Origin: Clostridiales bacterium | Lineage (GTDB): Bacteria > Bacillota > Clostridia > Oscillospirales > Oscillospiraceae | Length of the DNA: 64,000 nt | Reading direction: 5' to 3' | Assembly (NCBI GenBank): GCA_004557655.1 | Contig: SFGJ01000008.1 | Span: forward strand, 1-64,000 | Notes under the pieces: model-generated | What the model was told of the DNA's origin: nothing | Database searches by the model: none | What the model saw: the letters and a program-made list of their open reading frames with translations, nothing else | Program-made: the position numbers and the translations under genes | Part shown: positions 16,013 through 23,747 of the stretch, in pieces | Layout of the letters: every line of letters starts with the position of its first letter | Numbering within the stretch: position 1 is the stretch's first letter

Positions 16013-16633
16013 ATGGATAGCAAATTGGGCCTGGTAGTGGTTATACCCGATGGCGATGAGGGGCGCCGCAGCTTTGACAAGCTGGTCAAGGCAGCGGAGG
16101 ACCTTTTCAGCCAGCGAGGATACCGCAATACCACTATTAAGGATATCGTCCAAAGTGCCGGGCTGTCCGTGGGCGCATTTTACATTTACTTCCGCAGCAA
16201 GTATCAGCTCTATGTTTATATCATGCAGAGCTTCGCCCGCCGCCTTCAGAGCTATTTGGACTCCCGCGCCGGCAAAATTACCGGAGACGCCATCGAACGA
16301 CAGGTTGAGTACATTATGGAGTTCATCGGCTTCGCCTATGAAAACCCCGCCTGCTATAACCTGATTTTTGAATCACTGTATATCGACCGGGATCTTTTCC
16401 TGCAATATTACTATCAGTACGCCCAGCGGTATGTCCCCGCTCTTGTCAAGAGTCGCGCCCTTCCTGACGGGATGGACCCCTTGATTTGGTCATTTATCAA
16501 CATGGGTATCGGCAACTTTATAGGCATAAAGGTGTTGGCAGAAGATGATGCCGGTCCGGAGCAGATGGACAAGATCCGCCAGACGCTTCGTATCCTGCTG
16601 CAGTCGGGATTAGAGAAGCGCACACAGGATTGA
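16013..16633 (+). CDS. TetR-family transcriptional regulator
   Basis: Dimeric repressor of 206 residues, divergent from the liv operon. The N-terminal helix-turn-helix is clear (LVKAAEDLFSQRGYRNTTIK, then GLSVGAFYIYFRSKYQLY). The C-terminal helical ligand domain has no recognisable signature, though its length and style fit regulators of acyl-CoA or lipid genes. The ATG at 16013 follows AAAGGAGCATAGGC and opens 20 codons after a poorer upstream start. It probably senses the imported compound or its CoA ester and controls the liv/hydrolase/SDR operon, perhaps also itself. Confidence 0.83.
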   Translation: MDSKLGLVVVIPDGDEGRRSFDKLVKAAEDLFSQRGYRNTTIKDIVQSAGLSVGAFYIYFRSKYQLYVYIMQSFARRLQSYLDSRAGKITGDAIERQVEYIMEFIGFAYENPACYNLIFESLYIDRDLFLQYYYQYAQRYVPALVKSRALPDGMDPLIWSFINMGIGNFIGIKVLAEDDAGPEQMDKIRQTLRILLQSGLEKRTQD

Positions 16634-16884
16634 GATACCTGCATCAGCGGCGACATACTCCATAAGTCCCGATTGGATCCAAGCAAAAACACCGCTTTTG
16701 AAAAAGCGGGAACAAGTGGGATTGAGCGGCTGACATGACATGATTCCGGGCCATCCGCGAGTAGCAACAGGATAAAGGCTATTATTCAGAGGTTCCATAG
16801 ATGCTGAGATAAGCGAAGAAAACAAACAACCGAATAAACAAAAAACGGCATAACCGCAATGGTTACACCGTAATTTGATTGATT
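16634..16884. other. Intergenic stretch after tetR
   Basis: No gene supported. CCGCTTTT-GAA-AAAAGCGG (about 16691-16709) is a hairpin without a T-run, possibly a weak tetR terminator. A second small inverted repeat (TAACC...GGTTA) is near 16853. An open minus-strand frame through this area lacks a ribosome site and recognisable content. Confidence 0.35.
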
Positions 16885-16942
16885 AAAAGCCGCACGAAGG
16901 GACACCTGCGATAGAGCAGGTAGTCCCTTCGTGCGGCTTTTT
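16885..16942. terminator. Long terminator hairpin, copy 2 of the GATAGA-loop family
   Basis: AAAAGCCGCACGAAGGGAC and its complement form a stem of more than 20 pairs that is topped by ACCTGC-GATAGA-GCAGGT with one bulged A at 16922; CTTTTTC follows. The outer arms differ completely from copies 1 and 3 while the tip is the same. It would stop plus-strand transcription from the tetR side, and probably also the small minus-strand gene that ends at 17003. Confidence 0.7.
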
Positions 16943-17002
16943 CTTTTTAAGGGAGAGAGGAAGAAAGAGTCTGGCACATGCGACTCAGTTTTGGAAAACA
17001 GC

Positions 17003-17227
17003 TCAGGCGTGGCCGCGGGCATGGTCGGGATCGCTATGCATCTCCCTTTCCCGCTCTGCCAGCAGAGCCTTGGCAACGGCCCATGCGGTGAGGGCTCCGA
17101 AGAACAGTGTGACATAACCACCGGCCTCACGAACAGGTGCGTCTGCGGCCGTCAGCAGAAAGGCGGACGCTACCATCATTATGAGAGTTACGGCAGCGAC
17201 AGAGATGTAAGTGTAGATGTTTTTCAT
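17003..17227 (-). CDS. Small two-helix membrane protein, function unknown
   Basis: A 74-residue protein with two hydrophobic segments (about residues 5-27 and 38-55), a short polar loop between them and a charged tail (AEREREMHSDPDHARGHA) that would lie inside the cell. AAGGAGGAATC stands at proper distance before the ATG, which supports real translation despite the small size. It is divergent from a LysR gene 142 bases away, so it may be that regulator's target. I do not recognise the family. Confidence 0.6.
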   Translation of the reverse strand: MKNIYTYISVAAVTLIMMVASAFLLTAADAPVREAGGYVTLFFGALTAWAVAKALLAEREREMHSDPDHARGHA

Positions 17228-17369
17228 GGTAGATTCCTCCTTAAAGATTTTTCTTTTTCACTCTTGCGGTTTCTATGGTCATATAGTAGAATAAATAACA
17301 AGAAAAGTAAAGCTATATAATATTATATCTCATATTAGTTTAACTAACAGCAAAAGAGGAGGGCATTGT

Positions 17370-18251
17370 ATGGAAACGGCGCGGTGCAGAGCGGTATTGG
17401 CGGCAGCGGAAACAGGCAGTTTTTCCAGGGCGGCGGAGGTGCTGCGGTACACGCCCTCGGGTGTGAATCAGCTCGTGACGGCCTTTGAAAACGAACTGGG
17501 TTTTTCGGTATTTCGCCGCAGCACAAAGGGCGTAGCCCTCACGGAGAACGGCCAGCTCCTGCTGCCCACGGTGCGGGAGTTTTTGCGGCAGGAGGACCGT
17601 CTGTTTGAGCTGGCCACGCAGATCAATGGCCTGCTCATCGGCAGCGTCACCATCGCCGCCTATTCCAGCATCGCCACCCACTGGCTGCCGGCGGTGATCC
17701 GCGCCTTTCAGCAGGACTATCCCCATGTGTCTATCCGGCTCATGGAGGGGATCTGGCAGGAGGTGTCCGCATGGCTGGATGAACGCACGGCGGACATCGG
17801 CTTTCTGAGCTATCAGGAGGGGATGCCCTACGAGTGGATTCCTCTGGCGGAGGATCCCATGGTGGCGCTGCTGCCGCCGGATCATCCCCTGGCCGGGGAA
17901 AAATCCTATCCGCTGAAAAATTGCGAAAAAGACCCCTTCATCATGCCGGCGCTGGGCTGCGACGACGATGTGGAGGCTCTGTTCCGGTGCAACGGCATCG
18001 TCCCCAACATCCGCTTCACCACCATGGAGAGCTTTTCCGCCATGTCCATGGTGGAGCAGGGTCTGGGCATCAGCGTGATGAACCGCCTCATCACGGAAAA
18101 GCACATCTGCAGCATAGCGATGCTGCCGGTGGATCCTCCCTCCCGGATCACCATGGGCGTGGCGCTGCATTCCAAAACGGATGCCTCACCGGCGGTGAAA
18201 ATGTTTCTCAAATACGCCGTGCGGATGCTGACGAAAACCGAGGAGGCGTAA
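17370..18251 (+). CDS. LysR-family transcriptional regulator
   Basis: Regulator of 293 residues with the N-terminal winged helix (AAAETGSFSRAAEVLRYTPS, then GVNQLVTAFENELGF) and a two-lobed effector domain ending in the typical LGISVMN region. GAGGAGGG precedes the ATG. It is divergent from the small membrane protein and followed, across a terminator, by a convergent lipoprotein gene. It is clearly distinct from the other LysR protein at 5.1 kb. The effector and targets are unknown. Confidence 0.83.
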   Translation: METARCRAVLAAAETGSFSRAAEVLRYTPSGVNQLVTAFENELGFSVFRRSTKGVALTENGQLLLPTVREFLRQEDRLFELATQINGLLIGSVTIAAYSSIATHWLPAVIRAFQQDYPHVSIRLMEGIWQEVSAWLDERTADIGFLSYQEGMPYEWIPLAEDPMVALLPPDHPLAGEKSYPLKNCEKDPFIMPALGCDDDVEALFRCNGIVPNIRFTTMESFSAMSMVEQGLGISVMNRLITEKHICSIAMLPVDPPSRITMGVALHSKTDASPAVKMFLKYAVRMLTKTEEA

Positions 18252-18283
18252 AAAAAATGAGGACGGCCGAAGCCGTCCCTTTT
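18252..18283. terminator. Bidirectional terminator
   Basis: GGACGGC-CGAA-GCCGTCC flanked by an A-run on the left and CTTTT on the right; it serves the LysR gene and the convergent lipoprotein gene. Confidence 0.65.
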
Positions 18284-18297
18284 CGCCGCTATTTCTC

Positions 18298-19944
18298 TCA
18301 CTCCGTGGTAAGGGTGCCGCCGTGGTTGTGGAGCTTGCCGCTCTCCAGCGTCAGCGAGTCTTCACCATTGGGGAGCACCAGCGTGCCGCCGGACAGATTC
18401 ACGTCCCCCGCGCCGATCCACAGCCCTTTTTCGATGATGACCGTGCCGCCGGTGATGTTCAGGCTGCCCTGCTCGATGGCGGCGTCGCCGCACAGGCGCA
18501 CCTCGCCGCCGCGCACCTCCAGCGTGCCGTTTTGTAACCAGAATTCATTGTCTACCGTCAGCTTTCCGCTGCTGATGACCACGGTGCCGGCGCCGCCGGC
18601 ATTGCTGCCCATGCGCAGGTTGGCGCAATAGACCTCTGTGTCCTCCCCGATGGAGCACAGCGGCGTGTGCATGCCGCCCCAGCCCCAGATGTTCAGGGTG
18701 TCCGCCGTCAGAGAGCCGCCGCCGGTGAGCACGCAGCTTGTGCCGCCCAGCTCCGCCTGCACGAAGTTCTCCCCTCTCAACTCCAGCCAAAGGGCGCCCC
18801 AGGGCTTCAGCTCGTCGCAGCGGCCGTTATCCATGGTCAGCTTGCCCACGAACCACAGTCCTTCCGCCTGCTGCGCCGCCAGACCGTCCCACCGGGCGCC
18901 GGACACGATGCCCGCCCAGTCCTCGCTGTAATCGGTGTAGGCCAGAGGGCTGCCATCGGTTTCGCTGTCCAGCACCGTGGCCTTGTCGTATTTCTTCACG
19001 GACAGCTGCGCCGCGTCCTTGACGCAGAGCGTGCCGGCGCCCGCCTCTACCGCAGCGTCAGCGGGCAGAGCATCCACCGTGTAAAGCGCGCCGCCGGAGA
19101 GAACTACCTTCATATTGGCGCAGTCGCTGGCATAGCCCAGCAGGGTCACGCCGCCGCGGAAAGTGGCGCCGCTCACCTCAAAAATATCTCTCGCCGACAG
19201 CACACCGCCGGCCACCACCAGCTCCCCGCGCCCCAGCCAGAGGGACTCCGCGCAGACCGTGCCGTCAAGCAGGGCGAAGGCGGGCACACCGGCCTCGTTG
19301 GCCGCCACGCCGATGCTGCCGCAGCGCAGGGTCACGCTGCCGTCCACCAGCAGCGCCGGAAGGGGCAGCCGTCCGGTGCCGGAGGCCAGGCCGCTGGTGT
19401 TGATAATGGTCAGCGTGCCGCTGCCGGTGACGACCACGCAGTCAAAGCCCGCAAAGCAGCCGAACTTCTCCCCGCCGCCGTCCACGGTGCAGTCGCCGGA
19501 GATGTCCAGCCGCAGGATGCCGCCCTCGTGGGGGCGCAGGTTGGGAAGCCGGCAATTCTCGGCGGCGATGGTGCAGGCGTCGTACAGCTCGCCGTTCCAG
19601 ATCACCCGTCCGCCGGAGCCGAGGCGCTTGGCCTTGCCGTCCGTCAGCTCCGAGAGCTTCACGCCCTCGGCAAACTGCTCGCTCTCGCCCACCACGTCCA
19701 CCTCCGTGCCGTCCGGCAGGCGGGCGGCAATACCGCCCTCGGCCGCGCCCTCCGCCGCCCGAGCCGCAGCGGGAAACCCGCTGTTTTCCTCCGCCGCACC
19801 GGCGGTCTCAGCGATGTCGAACCACCCCCGACAGCTCTCGGGCAGATCCTCCGCCCGCAGCTGATCGGCGTCGGAATCCTGTTTCCCGCAGCCAGACACC
19901 AGCAGCAAAACGACAGAAATCAGAAGCGCGGCGAGCTTTTTCAT
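18298..19944 (-). CDS. Lipoprotein with beta-helix-like repeats, function unknown
   Basis: Exported lipoprotein of 548 residues: signal peptide with lipobox VSGC (Cys19), then an Ala/Glu-rich stretch and a long body of short repeating strands rich in Gly, Thr, Val and Leu. Examples near the end are SLNITGGTVIIEKG and DVNLSGGTLVLPNG. The spacing of about 20-25 residues per turn is that of right-handed parallel beta-helices or carbohydrate-binding surface proteins. No catalytic motif is visible. The sequence is very GC-rich and alanine-rich compared with neighbours. It is monocistronic with AAAAAGGGAGG before the ATG. A surface or polysaccharide-binding role is a guess. Confidence 0.7.
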   Translation of the reverse strand: MKKLAALLISVVLLLVSGCGKQDSDADQLRAEDLPESCRGWFDIAETAGAAEENSGFPAAARAAEGAAEGGIAARLPDGTEVDVVGESEQFAEGVKLSELTDGKAKRLGSGGRVIWNGELYDACTIAAENCRLPNLRPHEGGILRLDISGDCTVDGGGEKFGCFAGFDCVVVTGSGTLTIINTSGLASGTGRLPLPALLVDGSVTLRCGSIGVAANEAGVPAFALLDGTVCAESLWLGRGELVVAGGVLSARDIFEVSGATFRGGVTLLGYASDCANMKVVLSGGALYTVDALPADAAVEAGAGTLCVKDAAQLSVKKYDKATVLDSETDGSPLAYTDYSEDWAGIVSGARWDGLAAQQAEGLWFVGKLTMDNGRCDELKPWGALWLELRGENFVQAELGGTSCVLTGGGSLTADTLNIWGWGGMHTPLCSIGEDTEVYCANLRMGSNAGGAGTVVISSGKLTVDNEFWLQNGTLEVRGGEVRLCGDAAIEQGSLNITGGTVIIEKGLWIGAGDVNLSGGTLVLPNGEDSLTLESGKLHNHGGTLTTE

Positions 19945-20042
19945 GGTCGTATCCTCCCTTTTTCACAATAAATCTGTTTGCTGTCAGTATAGCATTATCA
20001 TTCTATACAGGCAAGCAAAAAAAGCGCCGCCTGCCCCCGCAA

Positions 20043-20335
20043 AACCTTCGTAGGGAGCGATGCCCACATCGTCCCGCCCTATAAGCATCGTACCCCATGT
20101 TATGCGTAGGGGCGGGGTTCTACCCCGCCCGATGCGCCGCACTCCCTGTTATCCCCTGTAGAGCGGCCCCCGTGTGTGCCGCCGCCGACATGCACCGCAC
20201 TTTCCAGAATTGTCATTGCGAACCAGTGCGCACACTGGTGTGGCAATCCGTACTTTCCCACGAACTGCACCCTCACAAGAGGAATACGGGTTCCCACGTC
20301 GCTGCGCTCCTCGGAATGACTTTTTTATGAAAATA
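20043..20335. repeat. Cluster of short intergenic repeats, including an inverted pair
   Basis: This gap between the lipoprotein gene and prfB carries three repeat-like blocks. Bases 20051-20080 (GTAGGGAGCGATGCCCACATC...) and 20105-20131 (GTAGGGGCGGGGTTCTACCC...) are palindromic GTAGGG-type units. Bases 20211-20327 have inverted ends: TGTCATTGCGAACCAG on the left and CTCGGAATGACTT on the right. GTCATTGCGA-type ends are common in dispersed, non-coding repeats of many bacteria. No protein is credible here; short open frames on both strands lack ribosome sites. Confidence 0.6.
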
Positions 20336-20341
20336 ATAAAT

Positions 20342-20371
20342 AAAAAACAGGAGCCGCCCGCAGGCAGCTCC
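20342..20371 (-). terminator. prfB terminator
   Basis: On the minus strand GGAGCTGCC-TGCG-GGCGGCTCC is followed by TGTTTTTTA, directly after the prfB stop. Confidence 0.7.
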
Positions 20372-20384
20372 CGTGATGGCGTTT

Positions 20385-21509
20385 TTACTTTTTCAGCGTT
20401 CCGTTGGCGCTGGCGGTGAGATAGGCGTTGATGAAGCCGTCGATATCGCCGTCCATGACATTCTGGATGTTGCCGGTCTCAAAGCCCGTGCGGGTGTCCT
20501 TCACCAGGGTGTAGGGCATGAACACATAGGAGCGGATCTGACTGCCCCACTCGATCTTCATCTGCACGCCCTTGATGTCGGAGATCTTCTCCGCGTGCTG
20601 CTGGGCCTTCATTTCCGCCAGCTTGGCTCGGAGCATTTTCATGCAGTTGTCCCGGTTCTGGAACTGGCTGCGCTCCGTCTGGCAGGACACCACCACCCCC
20701 GTGGGGATATGGATGAGCCGCACGGCGGAGGAGGTCTTGTTGATGTGCTGGCCGCCGGCGCCGCTGGAGCGGAAGACCTGCATTTCCACCTCCTCGGGGC
20801 GGATCTCGATCTCATTGTCGTCCTCGATCTCGGGCATGACCTCCAGGGCGGAGAAGCTGGTCTGGCGGCGGGCGTTGGCATCGAAGGGACTCACCCGCAC
20901 CAGCCGGTGCACGCCGTTCTCGCTTTTCAGGTAACCGTAGGCATTGTCCCCCTCAATGAGGATGGAGGCGGACTTGATGCCGGCCTCGTCGCCGTCCTCA
21001 TAGTCCAGAAGCTGGTAGGTAAAACCGTGGCGCTCGGCCCATCGGGTATACATACGGTAGAGCATCTCCGTCCAGTCCTGGGCCTCGGTGCCGCCGGCGC
21101 CGGCGTGGAAGGTGAGGATGGCGTTGTTGGCATCGTATTCCCCGGTGAGCAGGGCCGCCAGGCGACGGTCACTGACCTCCTTCTCCAGGATCTCATAGCC
21201 CTGGGCGATCTCGTCAAGCTGGGTGGGATCGTCCTCCTCCTGGGCCATTTCGCACAGGGTCAGAGTGTCCTCCCAATCACAAACCAGTTGGTCGTACTTT
21301 TTGATCTTGCTCTCCAGGCGCTTGATCTTCTGGGCGATCTTCTGGCTGCGCTCCACATCGTTCCAGAACCCCTCCTGCTCGGTCTCCATGTGCAGCTCGC
21401 CCAGCTCCTTGCGGGCAGCCTCGATATTCAGCGCCTGCTCCAGCTCCTTGAGGGTAGGCTCCAGAGCCAGCAGTTTTTGTTTATAAGCATCGTATTCAAT
21501 GACAGCCAT
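20385..21509 (-). CDS. prfB: Peptide chain release factor 2
   Basis: Release factor of 374 residues that reads UGA and UAA stops and triggers peptide release on the ribosome. The GGQ tip is in SSGAGGQHINKTSSAVR and the stop-reading tripeptide SPF is in VRVSPFDANARRQTSF. The N-terminal half is helical. The whole protein is in one frame: there is no in-frame TGA near codon 25, so the autoregulatory +1 frameshift found in most prfB genes is absent here. A short extra tail (LTASANGTLKK) follows the usual end. The gene stands alone between terminators. Confidence 0.93.
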   Translation of the reverse strand: MAVIEYDAYKQKLLALEPTLKELEQALNIEAARKELGELHMETEQEGFWNDVERSQKIAQKIKRLESKIKKYDQLVCDWEDTLTLCEMAQEEDDPTQLDEIAQGYEILEKEVSDRRLAALLTGEYDANNAILTFHAGAGGTEAQDWTEMLYRMYTRWAERHGFTYQLLDYEDGDEAGIKSASILIEGDNAYGYLKSENGVHRLVRVSPFDANARRQTSFSALEVMPEIEDDNEIEIRPEEVEMQVFRSSGAGGQHINKTSSAVRLIHIPTGVVVSCQTERSQFQNRDNCMKMLRAKLAEMKAQQHAEKISDIKGVQMKIEWGSQIRSYVFMPYTLVKDTRTGFETGNIQNVMDGDIDGFINAYLTASANGTLKK

Positions 21510-21602
21510 GGTCAGATTCTCCTTACAAATAATTCCTTAGCTTTACTATTATAGCCGAATCTGCCCCCGCTGTAAAGCAGTTTCCCGTCTTTTTGCCGCA
21601 AA

Positions 21603-21632
21603 AAGTCCCGGATCGGTCAGGATCCGGGACTT
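21603..21632 (-). terminator. Terminator of the selD-yedF-DUF3343 operon
   Basis: AAGTCCCGGATC and GATCCGGGACTT form a perfect 12-pair stem; on the minus strand it is followed by TTTG. Confidence 0.75.
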
Positions 21633-21636
21633 CCGC

Positions 21637-21873
21637 TTAAATTTCCAGGCGGTGTACGCCGCTGTACCCGATGCCGGCGGTCTTCAGGGCGGAGAGCACC
21701 GCCTCCTCCTGCTCCGGTTCCGCCTTCCAGGCGAGACCGCAGCCGGCGGTGATCTCCCGGGGCACCGGGATCAGCCGGCCCGGTACGCCGTTTGCCAGGC
21801 AGTACTTTTCCGCCGCCATGGCCTGCACCGTGGCGTCGAATGTCACCACAAGGGTGGATTTTTTCTGCAGCAT
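21637..21873 (-). CDS. DUF3343 protein
   Basis: Small protein of 78 residues with the DUF3343 pattern: a beta strand with a Thr/Phe start (LVVTFDATVQAMAAEKYC), then GVPGRLIPVPREITAGCGLAWK and a C-terminal strand. Members are found beside selenium genes and often called putative Se/S carrier-like proteins; the cysteine in TAGCGL is conserved in many. It starts one base after the yedF stop, so it belongs to the selD operon. It probably helps deliver selenium or sulfur, but no reaction has been assigned. Confidence 0.8.
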   Translation of the reverse strand: MLQKKSTLVVTFDATVQAMAAEKYCLANGVPGRLIPVPREITAGCGLAWKAEPEQEEAVLSALKTAGIGYSGVHRLEI

Positions 21874-21874
21874 A

Positions 21875-22489
21875 TCAGGGCCTCACAATGAGGTCGGCAG
21901 CCATCTGCTTTTCCACGATGTCGTACATATTGGTCACGCCGCCCACCCGCAGCTTCTCCGTCAGGCCGTAGAAGTTCAGGCAGGTTCCGCAGGTGAGTAT
22001 CTCCACACCCCGATCGGCCATGGATTGCAGATCCTCCAGAGACAGCGAACCCTCACAGGTAAGTGCCGCGCCGCCGTTATAAAACAGGATGGTCCCCGGC
22101 AGAGTCTCCTGCTGACTCAGGGCATAGATAAACGCTTTGAGCAGGTTCTTGCCCAGGTCTCCCTCGCCCTCGCCCATGTGGTTGGCGCTGACGACCACCA
22201 CAGTGTTCTTCTTCCCGGCGGGGACAAGGCATACCGTCTCCTCGTCCTCCTTGGGCAGCTCGGCTCCGGCGCCCACGGTCATGGTGACCCGGTACTCATT
22301 CTCGCCCAACTTCTCGCTCTGAACGCCATAGCCCTTCTGCGCTGCCATTTTGGTGAGATTCTGCACGGCAATCTCGTTGTCCACCAGGGTCTCCACCACG
22401 CCGCCCTGTTGACCCAGCCGACGGATGGCGTCCTTGGTCTTCACTACGGGGATGGGGCAGGTATCGCCCATTGCATTGACTTTCAGCAT
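21875..22489 (-). CDS. yedF: Selenium metabolism protein YedF
   Basis: Protein of 204 residues with two parts. The N-terminal 70 residues are a TusA-like sulfurtransferase domain (MGDTCPIPVVKTKDAI, with the CPxP cysteine at residue 11). The C-terminal part is a DsrE-like domain (NLLKAFIYALSQQ, GVEILTCGTCLNFYGL) with two further cysteines. In Firmicutes and other anaerobes this fusion goes with SelD and is linked to selenium-containing molybdenum hydroxylases. It follows selD by 21 bases. A role in handling selenium for a labile cofactor is inferred from context. Confidence 0.87.
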   Translation of the reverse strand: MLKVNAMGDTCPIPVVKTKDAIRRLGQQGGVVETLVDNEIAVQNLTKMAAQKGYGVQSEKLGENEYRVTMTVGAGAELPKEDEETVCLVPAGKKNTVVVVSANHMGEGEGDLGKNLLKAFIYALSQQETLPGTILFYNGGAALTCEGSLSLEDLQSMADRGVEILTCGTCLNFYGLTEKLRVGGVTNMYDIVEKQMAADLIVRP

Positions 22490-22510
22490 AGAAATATCCT
22501 CCCTAATTTT

Positions 22511-23539
22511 TTATCCTATTACTCTTATCTCAATATCCTCGCTGTCCGTGACCCGGCCCACAATGGCCGCCGGCGCACCCGCATTTCGCAGATCCGCAAG
22601 CAGTGCCTCCGCCTCCGGCTCTCCCACGGCCACCAGAAGGCCGCCGGAGGTCTGTGGGTCAAACAGAATTTCCTCCATGGCGAAGGGAACGTTCTCAAAC
22701 CGGACAAAGGGGCCGGTGTGGTTTCTGTTGCGCTGACCCGCCGCCGTCAGCAAAAACTCGTCCGCGTGGCGCAGGGCTTCGGGGAAAATGGGCACCGCCC
22801 GGGCATTGATGCAGGCGCTGTGCTGCCCGTCCAGCATTTCGTGGAGATGTCCCAGAAAGCTGAAACCCGTCACATCCGTGCAGGCGTGTATGTCATAGCG
22901 CCGGCAGCACCGGGCGGCGTACAGATTCAGAGTGGTCATGGAGGCAATGGCCGCCTGCATGGCCTCCCGGCTTGCCTCCCCCACCCGGTTGGCGGTGCAG
23001 AGAATGCCCACGCCCAGCCGCTTGGTCAGGATCAGCCGGTCGCCCTTTTGGGGTGTGTTGTTGGCGTAAATATGCTCCGGATGCACGGTACCCATGACGG
23101 ACAGGCCATACTTTACATCGGCGTCGGCGATGGAGTGGCCTCCCACCAGGGCACCGCCGGCCTCCGCTACCTTTTCCGCGCCGCCCCGCATCATCTCCCC
23201 CAGAATGTTCAAATCGGACTTTTCCGGAAAGCACACGATATTCAGGGCCGTTTTTACCTCGCCGCCCATGGCCCACACGTCGCTGAGGGCGTTGGTGGCG
23301 GCAATCTGTCCGAAGGTATAGGGATCGTCTACCATAGGCGGGAAGAAGTCCAGGGTCTGCACCACCGCCAGCTCCTCCGTCAGCTTATACACGGCGGCGT
23401 CGTCCTTGCTGTCATAGCCGATGAGCAGCGCCGGGTCCGCCGGAAATTTCGGCAGGCGCTCCAGCACCCGGCTCAGCACTCCGGCGCCCAGCTTGGCGGT
23501 ACAGCCGCCGCCCTTGCAAAACAGCTTTTCATTTCCCAT
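22511..23539 (-). CDS. selD: Selenide, water dikinase
   Basis: Makes selenophosphate from selenide and ATP, the selenium donor for tRNA, selenocysteine or a molybdenum-site cofactor. The 342-residue protein begins with a glycine-rich loop containing GGGCTAKLG; Cys and the Lys three residues later match the catalytic pair of E. coli SelD. DDAAVY, TNALSDVWAMGG and GGHSIAD carry the expected ATP and metal ligands. The active site is Cys, not selenocysteine, and there is no in-frame TGA. The start at 23539 is supported by CAGGAGACG; longer in-frame starts lack a site. First gene of the three-gene selenium operon. Confidence 0.93.
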   Translation of the reverse strand: MGNEKLFCKGGGCTAKLGAGVLSRVLERLPKFPADPALLIGYDSKDDAAVYKLTEELAVVQTLDFFPPMVDDPYTFGQIAATNALSDVWAMGGEVKTALNIVCFPEKSDLNILGEMMRGGAEKVAEAGGALVGGHSIADADVKYGLSVMGTVHPEHIYANNTPQKGDRLILTKRLGVGILCTANRVGEASREAMQAAIASMTTLNLYAARCCRRYDIHACTDVTGFSFLGHLHEMLDGQHSACINARAVPIFPEALRHADEFLLTAAGQRNRNHTGPFVRFENVPFAMEEILFDPQTSGGLLVAVGEPEAEALLADLRNAGAPAAIVGRVTDSEDIEIRVIG

Positions 23540-23674
23540 GGCATCGTCTCCTGTCGTTATCTTATTCTTAGAATAGCACAAATCCACGGAATGTAAAATT
23601 GATTTACTCCATGGTCTCGCTCAATTATTGAAATAATATATAACTTGCCTTGCACCGACTTTTCAAAGCCACAG

Positions 23675-23703
23675 TTGCACCGGGGTATAGTTTTTGCTAT
23701 AAT
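23675..23703 (+). promoter_or_regulatory. Promoter of the uridine-kinase-like gene
   Basis: TTGCAC at 23675-23680, a 17-base spacer and TATAAT at 23698-23703. Confidence 0.7.
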
Positions 23704-23747
23704 GGGCACATAGTTTTAGTATCCCCTGCCGAAAGGAGTATTGTGCT

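Noticed and set aside
16610..16825. A minus-strand protein of 71 residues after tetR
   Set aside because: It overlaps the end of tetR, has no ribosome site and no family I recognise.
20097..20419. Short proteins in the repeat-filled gap before prfB
   Set aside because: Open frames on both strands run through palindromic repeats and lack ribosome sites.
22511..23539. Selenocysteine in SelD
   Set aside because: The catalytic position is TGC (Cys) and the frame contains no internal TGA.
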